Position numbers and translations under genes: made by a program. Shown in pieces: positions 26,801 through 41,000 of a stretch of 64,000 nucleotides of DNA. This DNA is from Epinephelus fuscoguttatus (lineage: Eukaryota; Chordata; Actinopteri; Perciformes; Serranidae): assembly GCF_011397635.1 (NCBI RefSeq), contig NC_064760.1, positions 24,811,356-24,875,355 of the forward strand, given 5' to 3'. The notes below the pieces were generated by a model, which worked only from the letters and a program-made list of their open reading frames with translations, was not told the DNA's origin and searched no databases. How positions within the stretch are numbered: position 1 is the stretch's first letter; every line of letters begins with the position of its first letter.

Positions 26801-29800
26801 GAGGAGATGAGCTGAAAAAGCTCAGGTGAACAGGTTGCTGAGGAGTGGCTGTGTTGAGTGAGGCGATGGTATCAGACCCCAGGTAACTGAGCGTACAAAT
26901 TGGCAATGCTTACCACACAGTGAGATAAATGCTCTAAACTGTGAGAGAGCAATACCAATAAATGAGACTGTGTTAGTGTGCCGCAATGGGGGGTGCTTGT
27001 TTTACCGCACTGCAACAAAAAAGTGCTTTGGCTAGCTTAAAAGAATTCAGCCAGTTCAGCAGAAGTGTAGAAGTCAAAGCTTAAGGTAAAATCAACCATC
27101 AGAATGCAACACGCTAAGTGGGAGGTCAATTTTATTTCTGTTTGTTACACGAAAAAATTAAAGTGAGAGTTCAACCCCAAAATCAAAAATACATATTTTT
27201 GCTCGTATGTCTTATCTACATTGTCTTGGTGTGAGTTGTCGAGTGTTGGAGATATCAGTCATAGAGATGTTTGCCTTCTCTTAAATATAATGGAACTAGA
27301 TGGCACTCGACTTGTGGTGATCAAAGTGCCAAAAAAATACATTTAAAAAAGGCACTCAAGATAATCCACAGACCCTGTTGTGTGTAGCTTCATGTAGGAA
27401 CTATTTTCTTTCTACCTTTCACCTGCCAACCGCATCACCACGCAGAAGGAAACGTGCATCTACTCATGGACAAGAGGCTTGTGCTCGTGACAGTGCGAGA
27501 TGTAAACATTGATGGCGTCCACAGGTGAGCTGTACTGTTAGCTATTTCAGTGGTGCGAGGTGAGCTAGCAGTAGAGGCACGCTTCCTTCTGTGCAGTTAT
27601 ACAGTTGGTAGGTGTAGTTCGGTAGAAAGAAAATAGTTCCTACTTGAAGCTGCTCCCAGCAAAGTCTGTGGATTATCTTCGTCGTGATTTCTGGACAGAG
27701 ACATTGTTGTTGAGTTTTTCAAGTGTATTTTTTGACACTCTGAGCACCACAAGCTGAGTGCCATCTAGTTCCATTATATTTGAGAAGAGGCAGACATCTC
27801 TACAGCTGACATCTCCAACACTCGACAGTTTACACCAAAACAGTCTAGACTGATAAACAGCACTAAAGATAAGAGGACAACTGTGTATGTTTGATTTTGG
27901 GCTGAACTACCCCTTTAAGTTAGCATGATGCTCATTTGTACCTGTTGCTGACTATTGCTGATGCTCAGGTAGGGTTTGTAGCTGCGTCGGCTGATGTTGC
28001 GGAGCTCCTTGACAGCCTCAGCTGGCATGGACTTGGAGAAGCCAAGGCCACTCCAGGTGTCTGTGGGTGTCTGGACCTCCGTGACCACAGGCTTCCTCTG
28101 CATTGCTGACAACACACACAAAAACACACAGAGGAAAATATAGACTTAAAACCTGCATTAACTATTTTTTTAGCCACTTGGGAACAGCTGACACAAGCTC
28201 ATCACCTTGTGTGTTAGCGTGAACATTTGCTCATTTACACATTGAGCAGACATGGAGTGATACTAGCATTCCTTTCAGAGTTGAGTTTCTGTCCATTTGG
28301 TGAAAGTAATCCAGTATTTACTCCTCTTTCAGCTGTTTTGCTCCCTGCCAGCTCCTGAGAGAAATATCTGGCTCTTCAGCTGCTAAATGTTCTACTAAGT
28401 TTACCAGTTAGTTGCTAACTTTGTCTGCAGTTAAGCACTGGGAAGGAAACTTGTGGTGGACTTATTAGAGCCTTCTGCTAAAATCAACTGCCTGTTGTAC
28501 CTGGAAGCAAAACTAATGAGATGTGGTGAGAGTGAAACAGTAAAGTTACATAAAACCAAAATATTAAGTTGAAAGATACTAAACTGTACAGTAGTGTTGA
28601 GGGGAACTGCAGTGTTCCCTGTGGGTTTGTCACTATGAGCATCACCGTTGAGGTGGGTGTAGTTAGTAATCAGCTGTGGGGGAGAGGTGTGGGGGAGATG
28701 GTTCATGAGAGTGGTACCAGGTGAGTTGACTGACACAGCTGCTGCTGGTTTGTTCTGATTACATCTGTCCCTTGGTCATGCAGTAGTCTGCTGGCCTTTG
28801 GGGACTGTGGCCCAGACTGAGGAGAGGTACACTGCCTGAGTTTTGGGTTTAAAACTGAATAGACTGGGAGACATGTGCTGGAGGAACCGGGCAACTGTAG
28901 GCACATGTTGAAGATTGATTTTGTTGTTGTGTACTGGGCAGTAGTCAATAAAAGTATTGCAAATAGACGAAGTGCTGAATCTGTGCATCTTTGCTGGGGA
29001 ACTCACATGGGTAGCAAGATGGTTGCAATCATCTTGCATTACACTTAATAATTTGATCCATTGTTAATTTAGAAATGCGGATTGTAGCAGTTTTAAAGGG
29101 GAGCACCACCTAAATTAATAATTCCAATATATGATTTCCATAGCCTTGGAAAGTTTAATCAATATTTGTGGACATGAGTTACTCTCTCAAAGCCAGAAAC
29201 CAGAGAAGTCTCAAATTTGTGATGTCATAGGGTATAAAGTCTGGAGCTGCTTCATAGACAATAAATGGGAGCCTGATTTTGTGGACCCACAGAATGTTTG
29301 TTTTTCTTTATTCTAGTGTACTCAGTGCTGAAACAGAAAATGCTCCCATATACTCAGAGCATTCCTGTCTGTGGAGGAGCTCCAGACCTTGTACCCTATG
29401 ACATCACAAATTTGAGTGTAAGCACTCTAGCTTTTGGATTCAGTAGAGTTGGTCATGTTTACAAATATTTTTTGGACCTTTTAGATCGTAGGAATAATAC
29501 GCATGAATTCTGAAAAGAAAGGAGAAAAGATAGAGATTTGAAAGAGCGCACACTTTCTGAAAGCTCTCCTCACAAGCTGCACAAAGTAAAAAAAAAAAAA
29601 GAAAAATAGATGCTTTTTGTGGCACACAACAATGCATACAGCCTCAGTCCGCCTATCATGAAAATGCATTGCAGGTTTTCAACATCTCGTCTGATAGTCT
29701 GAATTGGACAAGCTGGGTTCAGGTGTTAAATAATGAATCACGAAAGTGCCTCTCCTTGCCAGCATGTGGCATACTTAATAGAACTCAAATTGCTGAGAGT

Positions 29801-30162
29801 GAGACACATACACACTCTCAAATAACAAACAAGTGACCCTGGGCCTCTTCTGGCAGCAGAACAGGATCCATGTGTGAATGTGTGATAAAAAAAAAAAAAA
29901 AAAAATGAACAGCACTCAAAAGAGTGTGATATCAATAGGATTATAACTGGTGGGTTGTCATTTGTGTGGTATGTGTCTGTTTGTGTGAGTAAATGTCCCA
30001 TTCATATACTGGCATATGGGTGTCTTAATGACTGTGAGGCAGATGGCCCATTCAAACTGCTAATTCATAATCCCATAAAGCAACACTGAGGGAATTTAGT
30101 ACCATTTGGCTGCAGATCTTCCCAGTATCTCTCATTCTGCATGATGGATGAGGCACTGTTTC

Positions 30163-30237
<75 letters not shown>

Positions 30238-32001
30238 ATCCATGCATGTATGCATGTGTCCATCCATGCATGTGTGCGTACAAGGGCCCACACACAACTT
30301 CGACTGCATGCCCGTGTGTGTTGTCTGCATTGTGTATCTGCCCCATGTGAATTAAGTGGGAGTGCCAGTGCTACTCTATTATAACTTTGGCAGTGTGCAG
30401 CCCATAAACAGGTCCCCTTCATCAGTTGTCTTGGCAGTGAGCGGCACTGAAATGGGCCCCCTCTATCAAAAGCCTGCCTCTGCTCGGGATATTAATGCGT
30501 TGCCTCCATAACATACTTGAATGGACTAAATAGGCTACTTCATCCTGGATAATCATAAGACATTAAATCATGTTTTCTCAACAATATGACCAAAAAGTTG
30601 TGCCCTTAAACTCAATGATTCACTTGATCTAGTGTTGTTTGAGGAGCTGACTTTAAGTGCTTTTCCAATCTGTGTCTAGTTCAGCTCCAAAAACAACAGC
30701 TTGGTTGTATATAGGCGGCTGTTTGATGGGCAAAACAATATACAGGAAGTATGCTGGGCCAAATCCTCCAGCAAAATGTGTTTTTAATATATCTGTCTGC
30801 AGCATACACCAACTATAGATCAATAAAAGAAAGAAATGTTTGCTTAGCACTGCCCTAATTATTGCTGTTGCTCTGCAGAAGCCTGTGCAGAGCTCTCAAA
30901 ACCCAAAGACAGGAAAGAAATATTAAACATTTAGGAGCACTAACCTCTGGTTGCCAGCAGTTTCTTCCTCTCATAGTCATAATCCTACAAAGCACCAACA
31001 GGAAATAGAGTGGGTAAATAATGCATGAAATTGAATTATTTTTTCTCTGGTTACCGAGCACAGGCAGAGGTGGGGGCTAACACTTCCTGCTGCTGTGGCG
31101 GTAAACTTGTTAATCCTCTGCTCAGTAACCTTTCAGAGTGAGAGATGACAAATAAGAAGGAAAGCAAATAAACACAGAAATCGATTCTCAAAATCAAATT
31201 GCACCGGGGTCAGGGATGTGCAAATCAATAGGTTACATAACATCACAAATGAAGTGTTCCCGCTGTTTTTAGTCTTGTCATCTACAGTTTTATGAACAGG
31301 ATTGTGAGGCATTAAATCTTGTGTCCTCATTCTTTCGTACACCCTCCTCTTCTACAAGTCATTATCTCCAAAACACTGTCAAACCTTCAGTGTCTTAAGT
31401 CTTGAGAGGTTCAAGACTGAATTGTCTTTCCACTGAGATTTAGCCAAATAAAGTTGTAGAGATGGATGCATCAGTTTGCAAGGCAAAAAATAAAAACAAA
31501 GAGACCTGCAATTCCTGTTTTTCCTCACCTCAGCCTTGGATGAGTCAGCGTGAACATCCTGAGCCAGCGTCACATCTCTCCTCAGGCTGTTCCTCCGCTC
31601 ACTCCTCCCTCCCTCAGTCTCTACGTTCAGCAATCTGGCACATTCAGGAGACACAAGCACAGATGGAAAGACAAGGTTAGGTTAAACTGTGATGGCTCTG
31701 TCCAACATTGGAGGGCTTATCAACACTTTCATTGCCGAGAGCAATAGCAGAAATATAACATTATAGGAGGGTTTTCAAAGACAGTGTGGTGGTGGTGTAT
31801 AATTACGGATTTTATTAAAGGAGAGATGCTCCATTAAAACTGCACAGCAAAGTGTTTTTTATCCAGAGAACCGCAAAAAGGACAGAGACTCAGCGAAAAG
31901 GAAAATACAGATGAGGTCAATAAGGTTTCTTTTCTCTTAGTCAGGTTTAGCAAGATTTGTAGATTCTTGACAGATCTGGCACATGCAGGTGTGTAAGTAT
32001 C

Positions 32002-32032
<31 letters not shown>

Positions 32033-35000
32033 GTGTGCGTATCGACCCTGCTGTAGGGGGTAACAATCTGTTTACAGTCATTGTGGGGACTCATCCTCCA
32101 TCTGGGGACAAAACCTTGGTCCCCACAAGGTCAAGCATTTATTTTTAGGTTGTGACTTGGTTTTTGATTTTGGTTTGAATTACACTCAGGCTGATTTTAC
32201 AGTAAGTCATCAGGAAATCTATGTAAGACAAAACAATAACTTCACAAGTGACAAAAACAACTGTTTTTTGGGGGTGTTTTTGCCTTTACTGGATAGGACA
32301 GTCTCAGCGTGAAAGGGGGAGAGAGAGGGGATGACAAGTAGCAAAAGGCTGCAGCCTGGAGTCGAACTTGCGGCCGCTGTGGCAAGGACATTGCCTTTGT
32401 ATATGTGGCACCTGTTCTTTGACTAAGCCGATGTTTCTCAAATGGTGTGCTGCAGCCAGTGCACACTGGTGTACTGTGATACCAATCCAGGTGTGCAGTG
32501 GGATTATTGCAATATTCAACAGGGCCTATACAAAAAAAAATATATATATATATATTTTTTTTTTTTATCACTGACCGCTCACCTGTGTGTTAGTGCCTGG
32601 CCAGTTGAATGGCGTCTCCCCTGGACAAAAATCTTAGTGATCTCAGGACTCTGGAGACTCCCTCTCCGTCCCAGCGATCCCATCCTGCTGATGCTGCTGA
32701 CTGAATCACACGCCTCAGATGATGACATCTCCATGACCTTAGAGCTCTCATCCTCTGACTGGCCAGACTGGTCCTCATTTTCTAGGATCTGAAGGACAAA
32801 GTAGAATTTAGTGCTCGGTGTTTATTACTACTGAGGTTAATCTGTGTTTTGTACTGATAGCAGTTTGGCTGGAGACAGTGACAAACCTTCTCCAGTGGCC
32901 GGCTGTCTGTCCCCTTCAGTCCTGTCCTCCCCTCGTCAGCATGAGGGGTGAGACCTGGTGGGGGTGAGGGGCGGGGCTTAGTACCAGTCAGCACCTCTGG
33001 AGTGGGAGCTGGCACAGAGCCTGATCAATACGAGGGGGACGTGATAGTGAGTAAAACAACACATTCCTTTTGAATGCGGGATCAAGCAGAGTTTCCATCC
33101 ACTGCATATTTTAGCTGTGTGAATATAACACAGCCTGAATAGAAATGCCAGAAACGGGGAAAAACACTGACTTATAAAGAGTTTCAACAAACAGCGGATA
33201 TAGATAAAGGTTCTATATTGATAAAGACAAACTGCACAAAACAGTTATGGTTACAGAATTTGGAACATACGGTTATCAGAATTGTACTGTCTCCTGCCCC
33301 AGAAATAAAACCCAAGAACAAAATAATATACTGAATAAAACCACATATACAGGCGACACAAATTCACCACACCAAACTAAGGTGGCAGCTATTAGGAAAG
33401 CAGGTTAAGTTATTTCCTGCCTTACAATCCATTTACAAATCAAAAGTTTGGTAGAGCCTTCGCAGGAGGGTTTCAACAATGCTGTTTTAAGATAGAAGTC
33501 TGATACAGATTCTTTTGTACTAAAGCTGCTTACTGACAATCTTTTGCACAATGTTTAATATCTCTAAATATGACCACACTAAGTATTCATTGTTATTTCA
33601 GAGATGTGTATTCTGGTCAGAGTGGAAATGCCTCTGAGGCAGTATTTAACATGAAGTAGGCTTTAACTTACTCCTGAAACCTGGCACCTCTTAGCCTATA
33701 GCCTATATAAATGCATCGATACTAGGTGCACTAAGTCATCTAGTGGGCCAGATTGGACCCTTTGGCGAGCCAGTTTTTTAGGAACCTTCAGAATATAGAC
33801 AGGAATAAAACTGGAAAGTTTGGCATATGTAAGTTCTACTGAAATAGACATGTCTGGTCCAGAGTTCAAGGAAAAAAAACTAATTTTAAGAAATGGCCTT
33901 AAGGATGTGTGTTGTAAAATTTCATACATTTTTAGACCACAAGTCAGGCACTACAGGCAAATGGGGTGAAACTTTGAACTAATAGATATCACCATGAAAC
34001 TTCCCCAGCTGATTACTTACATTAAGTTTTCTGAAATTTAATGTTAAAATATGTCAGTGAGTATTATCTCATTATATATGTGCTTTTTGCAAACTGAAAT
34101 CTGAACTAAAATGAACACCTTAAAATGTATTTTGTATGTTTTATTTCCACTTGTATAAAACAAGCAGCGGCCTCAGGGCTGAAAAATGAAGCCAACATAA
34201 AAGTGCCAAAAACTGCAGTTCTTCTAATGACTACTTGAGGCTGCCTCCAGAATTAAGTTAGTCCCCATAGACCCCCATGTCAAAATGCCCAACTTTACAG
34301 CATATATAAACATGTTTACAGCCTGGTGCAAAAACAGTTTTGGTCTCTATAGCTCAATTCCCTGTTCATGACAACTGTACGGGGGTGAATTTTTTACATG
34401 ACTCACACATTTACTTTTTATTATGGCTTAAAGTTATATATTATTAAGGGCAGCGACACTTTGAGTGACAGGCTGTCTGTGAGGCATCAACACAGTCACA
34501 TCCACCCTCACTCCTCCACAGCTCCATCATCTCTTCCAAATATGGTCACCTCTGGCTCCAAAAAACAAGATGGCAACAGCTGCTTAACTCGAGGCTTCAA
34601 ACAGGAGTCCACAAACCAACTAATGAAGTCATGGTAGCTCATGTCCGTATGTTATGCAGTCTTTGGTCTAAAACACGGGTAGGCAACCTGTGGCTCCAGA
34701 ACCACATGCAGCTCTTCTCCAATAGCTCCCTGTGACTTTGACCAAAACATTAGGCAACATGGAAATGAATCACGGTTATTTTTGAACATTTCAATTTTCA
34801 TTTATCATTGTTATAGGCCTACAGTGATTCTTACATTACCCAATTGTAAGAATTTTATAACTATAGGCCTACAACAAATTAAAAAAATGAAAAAGAGTTT
34901 GTCAACTAAATGTGAGTCATAGTGATGTCTGCAGCCTGGCGCTTTTTATTCTAAATTTTTCCAAACGTCGAGAGCATTGGCTTGTCTTGAGTCTCTTTAG

Positions 35001-38000
35001 TGAAGCTTGCTGTGGATTTCAAATCAAGAAAGGAAAAGTCTTGGAGGAAAATATTGAATTCATAGTGCATAGACAGATCTGTTTACTTTCGCTGCAAGGT
35101 ACCAAATATACATAAATATCTTACACCAAACTAGCCTCCTAATGGTAAAACATATTAATGATTAGACCTATTAGTAATGTTGATAAGCTTATTTAGACTT
35201 AATAAGGCTGTGTTACCTTTAAAATATCAAAAATATTTTGCAGCTCCCGACAGATTTCTTTTTTTTTTTTTTGGACCAGAAATGGCTCTTGTAGTAAAGG
35301 TTGCTGACCCCTGGTCTGAAAGAACAAATTCTATGGAAGCAAAAGAGTCCAAACTAGTGCATGAAAAAATGTTTTCACCTGTAGTGTCTCCCCTTATAGG
35401 AGAGTTACTGTCGCTCTTATGGTTAGATGATCTTGTTTTTCTCTTTTCAGTTAACTGTACTTAAAGCTGTTTGCATAGTATATATTCTATTCTGAGAATA
35501 TAACATCTGTCAAATTATTCTGATTGTTTCTGTTTTTGCATAAAATTGGTGCAGTCTACTGGCTGCTGTCATTACATTCATCTCAGTGTCCCCAGGTTGG
35601 ATCTGTGGGAGGGAGGGGCAAAGCAGCAGTACGCACTGCTGCCTGCCAAAATGTCTTTTTTGGCAAAAGCTGGGAACGATGAAATTCTAAATGCAGTAAC
35701 GTTCAATTTGGATGGAAACATTTCAACACAGATACATAGACGTGTGCATGCTCACCCTGCTCAGAGAGACGAAGTTGCTGCAGCAGCATGTTGAGCCAAT
35801 AGTGGGTGAGGCCGCTGCTGCCGAGCATGGGGTTAGGGGTCAACCCAGTTACCTTGGCAGTCTCACAAGAATCTAACCCGAGGAGCAGACGGCGAGCCTC
35901 ATAAAGACAGGAGATGTTCCTTTCCAGACCTTTCACCACCACTGACTGAAAAATACACCAATACAGAATTTGACATCAGTATTCACAACACTGCGTCATG
36001 GGAGACTACAGGGGAGAGTAGTTTTGCATCCTAAATCAAAGTGAACATTCAAGAAATATTTCAATAGACATTTCTTATTTAATCCAGTGCATATGAAATA
36101 AACAATCACAAGCTGAGTGTAGTCCTAGATAGAAAGTGAATTGAAAAAGATGAGAGTGGTGGCCAACAAAACAACAAAATTAGCATTTCATTTTAGACAG
36201 TGGGGAGGGGGATTCTAACAAGGACAAAGCAACACAGCTACACAGATAAAGTTGTACCTTGCTGGTCTGTTTTACTTTGGGCTTGACACTAATGAAGACT
36301 CCCAGGTTTTGCATCATCTGAGCCAGCTTACAAGCATCTGCCTCGCCGTCTTCACGCATGTCAAACATCAAACACACAGGCAGACAGTCCTAGACGTGCA
36401 CACAAAGACACACAGAATGTAAAATAACAACAAATAACAAAAACACAGGAAACAAGAGTGAAAAATACATTTTGACATATGCAAGCAAACAAAAACAAAC
36501 AAATGCGCCAGCTACCTCTCAGGACTGTTCTTCAGAACAATGCTACCCAAACAAAAACAAAACACCCCACTGTACCATGAGCTGCTGCCGAGCCAGACAC
36601 ACCCCGTCAGGGTTGCCCTGGATGAGCAGCGAGGAGGGGCTCTGAGGAGCGCTGAGGTCTGGGAGGATGATCTGTGTCTGGGTCTGATGCATGACGCTCA
36701 GGAAGTGAGCTCCGTTCTGCCCCAACAGGAAGAGATGCTGCTGGGAGGTGACGTCCATCTGGCTGCTCACTATACCGCCTGTGACCTCTGAGCCCAACAG
36801 CAGATCCATCAGGATGCAGGTTGCCTTCTGCCAGGTGACGATATATACATACATGATGATCTACATTTGACTTCATTCCAATGTTTATAAATTGTAAACA
36901 GTTTTAAAATGTTTGACGCTAACCTTGACAGCTGCTGCGTTGCCCTGCAGGCCCCAGATGGTGCAGCAGCTTTCATAGAAGTTAGGTTGTGCCTGAGGAT
37001 GCGGTGGCACGGCCCTGAAGCTCACGCTGACCCCCAGAGTCTGCACTACCTGCTGGATAAGAGGGGAGCCTGCATCTGGCAGAGCCTGTGGCACCAGGCT
37101 GACCGGAAGGTCAAAGGTCAAGGACAACGGCTGCAGGTCCTGCACAAAGGAGGATTGAATTGAAAACAAGGGAAAGAGTGTGACGGAGAGGGGACGCAGA
37201 GAGGAGGGGGGAATAAAGAGATATGAGACAGACAGCAGCTTTTTGACAAATATACCTGTCGTCTTTGTGCCAGCCGTTCTATTAATCATGCCATTGATCG
37301 CTGCATCTTGACAGGAGCTAAGAAATTGAGTTTTGAGACAAATAAAAAAAAATCTATCCTGGGTAGTTTATGCTCAGACTGTACAGTGACCACTCACTCG
37401 TATCCTCCTCCTGGCTTCCTCCACTCCTTCTATGGGCCCCGCGATGGAGACCTGGCAAAAGTTGAAAAACAAATGAATATTTAATAGGAGCGTAAGAAAA
37501 TATTGATGTTCTTGGGCATCGTGATATTATGTTTTGTGAGACTGTATTGATTCTTGAAACCATATTGATTTAAAACTGTTTATATCTTTTTTTATTTTCT
37601 CAAATTGTTTACCCAGAGAATCTTAGGAGCACTTTTATTTTTTACTGATAAAGGCAAATTCCTTTGTTTAATTCCTTTGCACAAAAAGTAGTGCTATATG
37701 TTGGATGTTACAGGGACTGTGATCAATTTCATTAAAAAATTCCAATAAAAAAGGTAAACTTTTTAATGCATGTGGTGGTGTGTACTCTATACCAATGGTT
37801 CTCAATTGGCAGTGTGCTGCGGGATTTTGGGATAACCACACATTATTATTGCAATATTCAACAAGGCCTATACAGAAAGTTATAAATTAATTAAGACTAT
37901 GTCAGTATGCTGTGCGCACCCATTTCCTGATAAAGAAGCAAACTCTAGCTTAAAAAGGTAATTTAACTTCATTTGATTAAAAAAAACCTTCACAGGGGGA

Positions 38001-41000
38001 GCTATTTGTCACTGTTTGCACAGGGGGAATTATGAGTGTGTGACACATCAAAAGCCCTGATTGGCAGCCAGTGTGAGGGATGATGACATTTAAAAGCCGG
38101 AGAAAGCCGTGAGTGAGACAATGGATCGCTTTATTGTACGGAGCAAATTACAACAAAGGACCAGCGAAGACAGTCAGTAGATGGTATCATGAAAGCTACC
38201 TGTCTTATTTTTTCTTATTTTTATTGTCTTATGTTGTGATAAGAGTGATAACACACGCTGCAGAAGCTATTGTGCACAGAAAGATATACAGGTGTGCCTT
38301 GAGATTTTGATGTGCCTGTTGGTGTGCCTTGGGCACAAAAAGTTTGAAAACCACTGCTTTATAATATGACAGTTTTCCTAAAACACATCATAACGTAACG
38401 TATCGTAATGTAACATATTTCCTGAAACGTATCATATCGCCAGATTCTTGCCAATACCTTCCTTAGACCCGCACTTTTGTTTGGTATGCATTTTTAATTA
38501 TTTTTCCTAGCTATGTGGGATCAGTAGGGCCTGATAATTAGAAAAAAACGCTCAACATTGTCAATGATATTTAGGTCCCAATGTCCTCAAACAAGTACTT
38601 CCTAATTAACAGAGTCTTATCTTGTTACTGTTGCTAAAATTGGTCAAATTTGTTGCCATATCAAAATATAAACATTATTAATCATAAATAAACAAGTTTC
38701 AGCCATAAAATCTGATCAGGTTTTTACCTGGGTCCACTTTTGTGTGGGATCAGCTGTAGACTGACTGGGCAGAGATGGGTGCCATCTTGTTTTTACATGG
38801 ATTAGTGCATTGTGCTCTTACTACCACTAGTCACAAAAAGTGTCCACAAACAAGGACAACAGGTCTAAGTTAAGTCGAATGACGTATAGAGTCGAGTAAA
38901 CCCAACATATGATGTCCTCATATGAGGACACAGGGTCTCGGGAGGATACACAGCCCATAAGTTGTTTTATGTTTCCTGACGGAGCAGCAGTTAGTGGTTC
39001 ATTAAAACAGTGCTTTAGTGTCTCAATAAATAGAGATCGTTACCTGGTTGCTTTTCTCTCCCGTACCGTTGTGTCGGTTGGAGTCAGGGAAATGGATGTG
39101 ACAAGATGTGACCTCCATCACCTTTTTGATGTTTCCACCACCTTTCCCAATCACGTGGGAGTGCTCTGTGTACGCCACGTCCATCTTTAGAGTCACCTTG
39201 TTGACCTGGATTAGATATAGACAGCTGTGTCATTTGTGAAGATGACTTTTCAATACTCTGTTGCTTTCAGATGTCAATGCGGCAGAATCAACATGAGTAA
39301 GATCCAGCTTTATGCACACAGTAGCTGCAAAGTGTCAACTTAAACTTCACAACAAAAATAATTTCCAAATAATTTTATTTTTATAAGAAAGCAGTAGCAA
39401 AGTAGAACGCATGTAAAAGCATGCCATTATCTGTAGGTTATTGACACCAGAGCTCTCACCCTGGTTTCCAGCACTTGTAGTATCATCTTTTTGGCTTCCA
39501 GAACATTGGCTCTTTTCCCTTCTACCTTCACATGTGGATCTAGATGGAAACAGGAGTTCAGTTTAAGTCCCACACATCTGAGTGTGTCACAGTAAATGGT
39601 AAATGGTATAAATCAGTCAGTTGGAACACAGAACAATCTGTTACAGGAAGGAAACAAAACACAGTCACCTTTCTTTGATTTGGCTCCAATCTTCAGCTTG
39701 GATGGCCATTTCACCTGAGTGTCAGTTTCTCTCATCACCTGTGGAAGCACAAACAATAGGAGAGGGTGGGGAAAAAAGGAAAAGATAGAGCTCTCATTGT
39801 GAGCCACATAAACACATCCAGACTCACAGTAGATCTCTTTCGACCTAAGAATACAAAGCCTAGTTTGCATTTCAAAGACTGCAATTATCACCTCCATAAA
39901 ACCAGTAATCAGTGGATGCAGAGTATGGAACAAATGTGAAAATGGTGGCAGGGATGCTTTCACTGATTTGTAAGCTACATTTAACCAGGAGGCTTTATGC
40001 GCTAATGATTATCGGTGGCTTTCACTGAGGGAGAGCAGATGCATTTTCTTCTGGTTTTGTGAATAAAATGTTTCCAGGTGTGAACTTCTACTCACTCTCT
40101 CAAAAAACTCCTCTCCTGTCTCACCATCTCCTTGCTTTGGAGCTGAAAGACACACACATGAAGAACACACAGATAATGAAGAACATGTTTCAAAATTCCT
40201 GCAGTGCCATTTGTCACGTCGTGTTGGTCAGCAGCACAACATTCCTCTGTTTACAGCAGAAGTGTTCAGTATCAAGCGTGTGTGTGTAAAGTCAACATTC
40301 AAATGTTGACTTGTCTGAAATTTGCCAAGCGACTGGAACAAGAGGTTGCCGGGAACATAAACAATTTTAAAAGGCCATCGCTCCACAGTGACATTTACAG
40401 GGTACGAGGGGGGACCCGGGAACGCCCTCGTCACTATGGGATACGCTGGCCAGAGCTGAGGAATGGGACGAGAACAGTGTGGGGTGGAGGGAGAAGGTGG
40501 TGGTTGGGGGGCGACCACAAATTAGCCTAGAGACAGCTAATCACATCAATGGCATCTGCTGACGCAAAGACCTCCCACTTGACCAAAAAATTAAATAGCA
40601 ACTGCAGATCAAGAAGGAATGTGTAAAAATAAAAAAAACAACAAAGCCCTCCTCAGCCTATCAGAGCGAAGTCTCAAGTGCAGTCTGACAGGTTATCACC
40701 CACAGGGATGAGATAAACTATTTACTGCCTGACTGACGCTGCTCAAACAGCCGCATAAGCACAGTCCCCCCATGCACACACAGTAAAACAGCCAACAGTT
40801 ATTGGAATTCACTCCAGCTTTCCCATCAAGAGTCTGCATGAGGACAAACAGACAAACATCAGCCTCTGTCTGCGGCGGTAGCACACACACAGAAAGAGTT
40901 TCCCCAGTAACACAGTGGAGGCATTTGTCATAAACCTGCCAAACAGCGATAGATAACACAAGCAGTTACCTCTGCTTCCCAGACAGGAATGATAATAGCA

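Noticed and set aside
34912-35115. 67-codon frame inside the 34,674 hAT element, considered as a transposase
   Set aside because: No zinc-finger, DDE or dimerisation motif recognised; too short.
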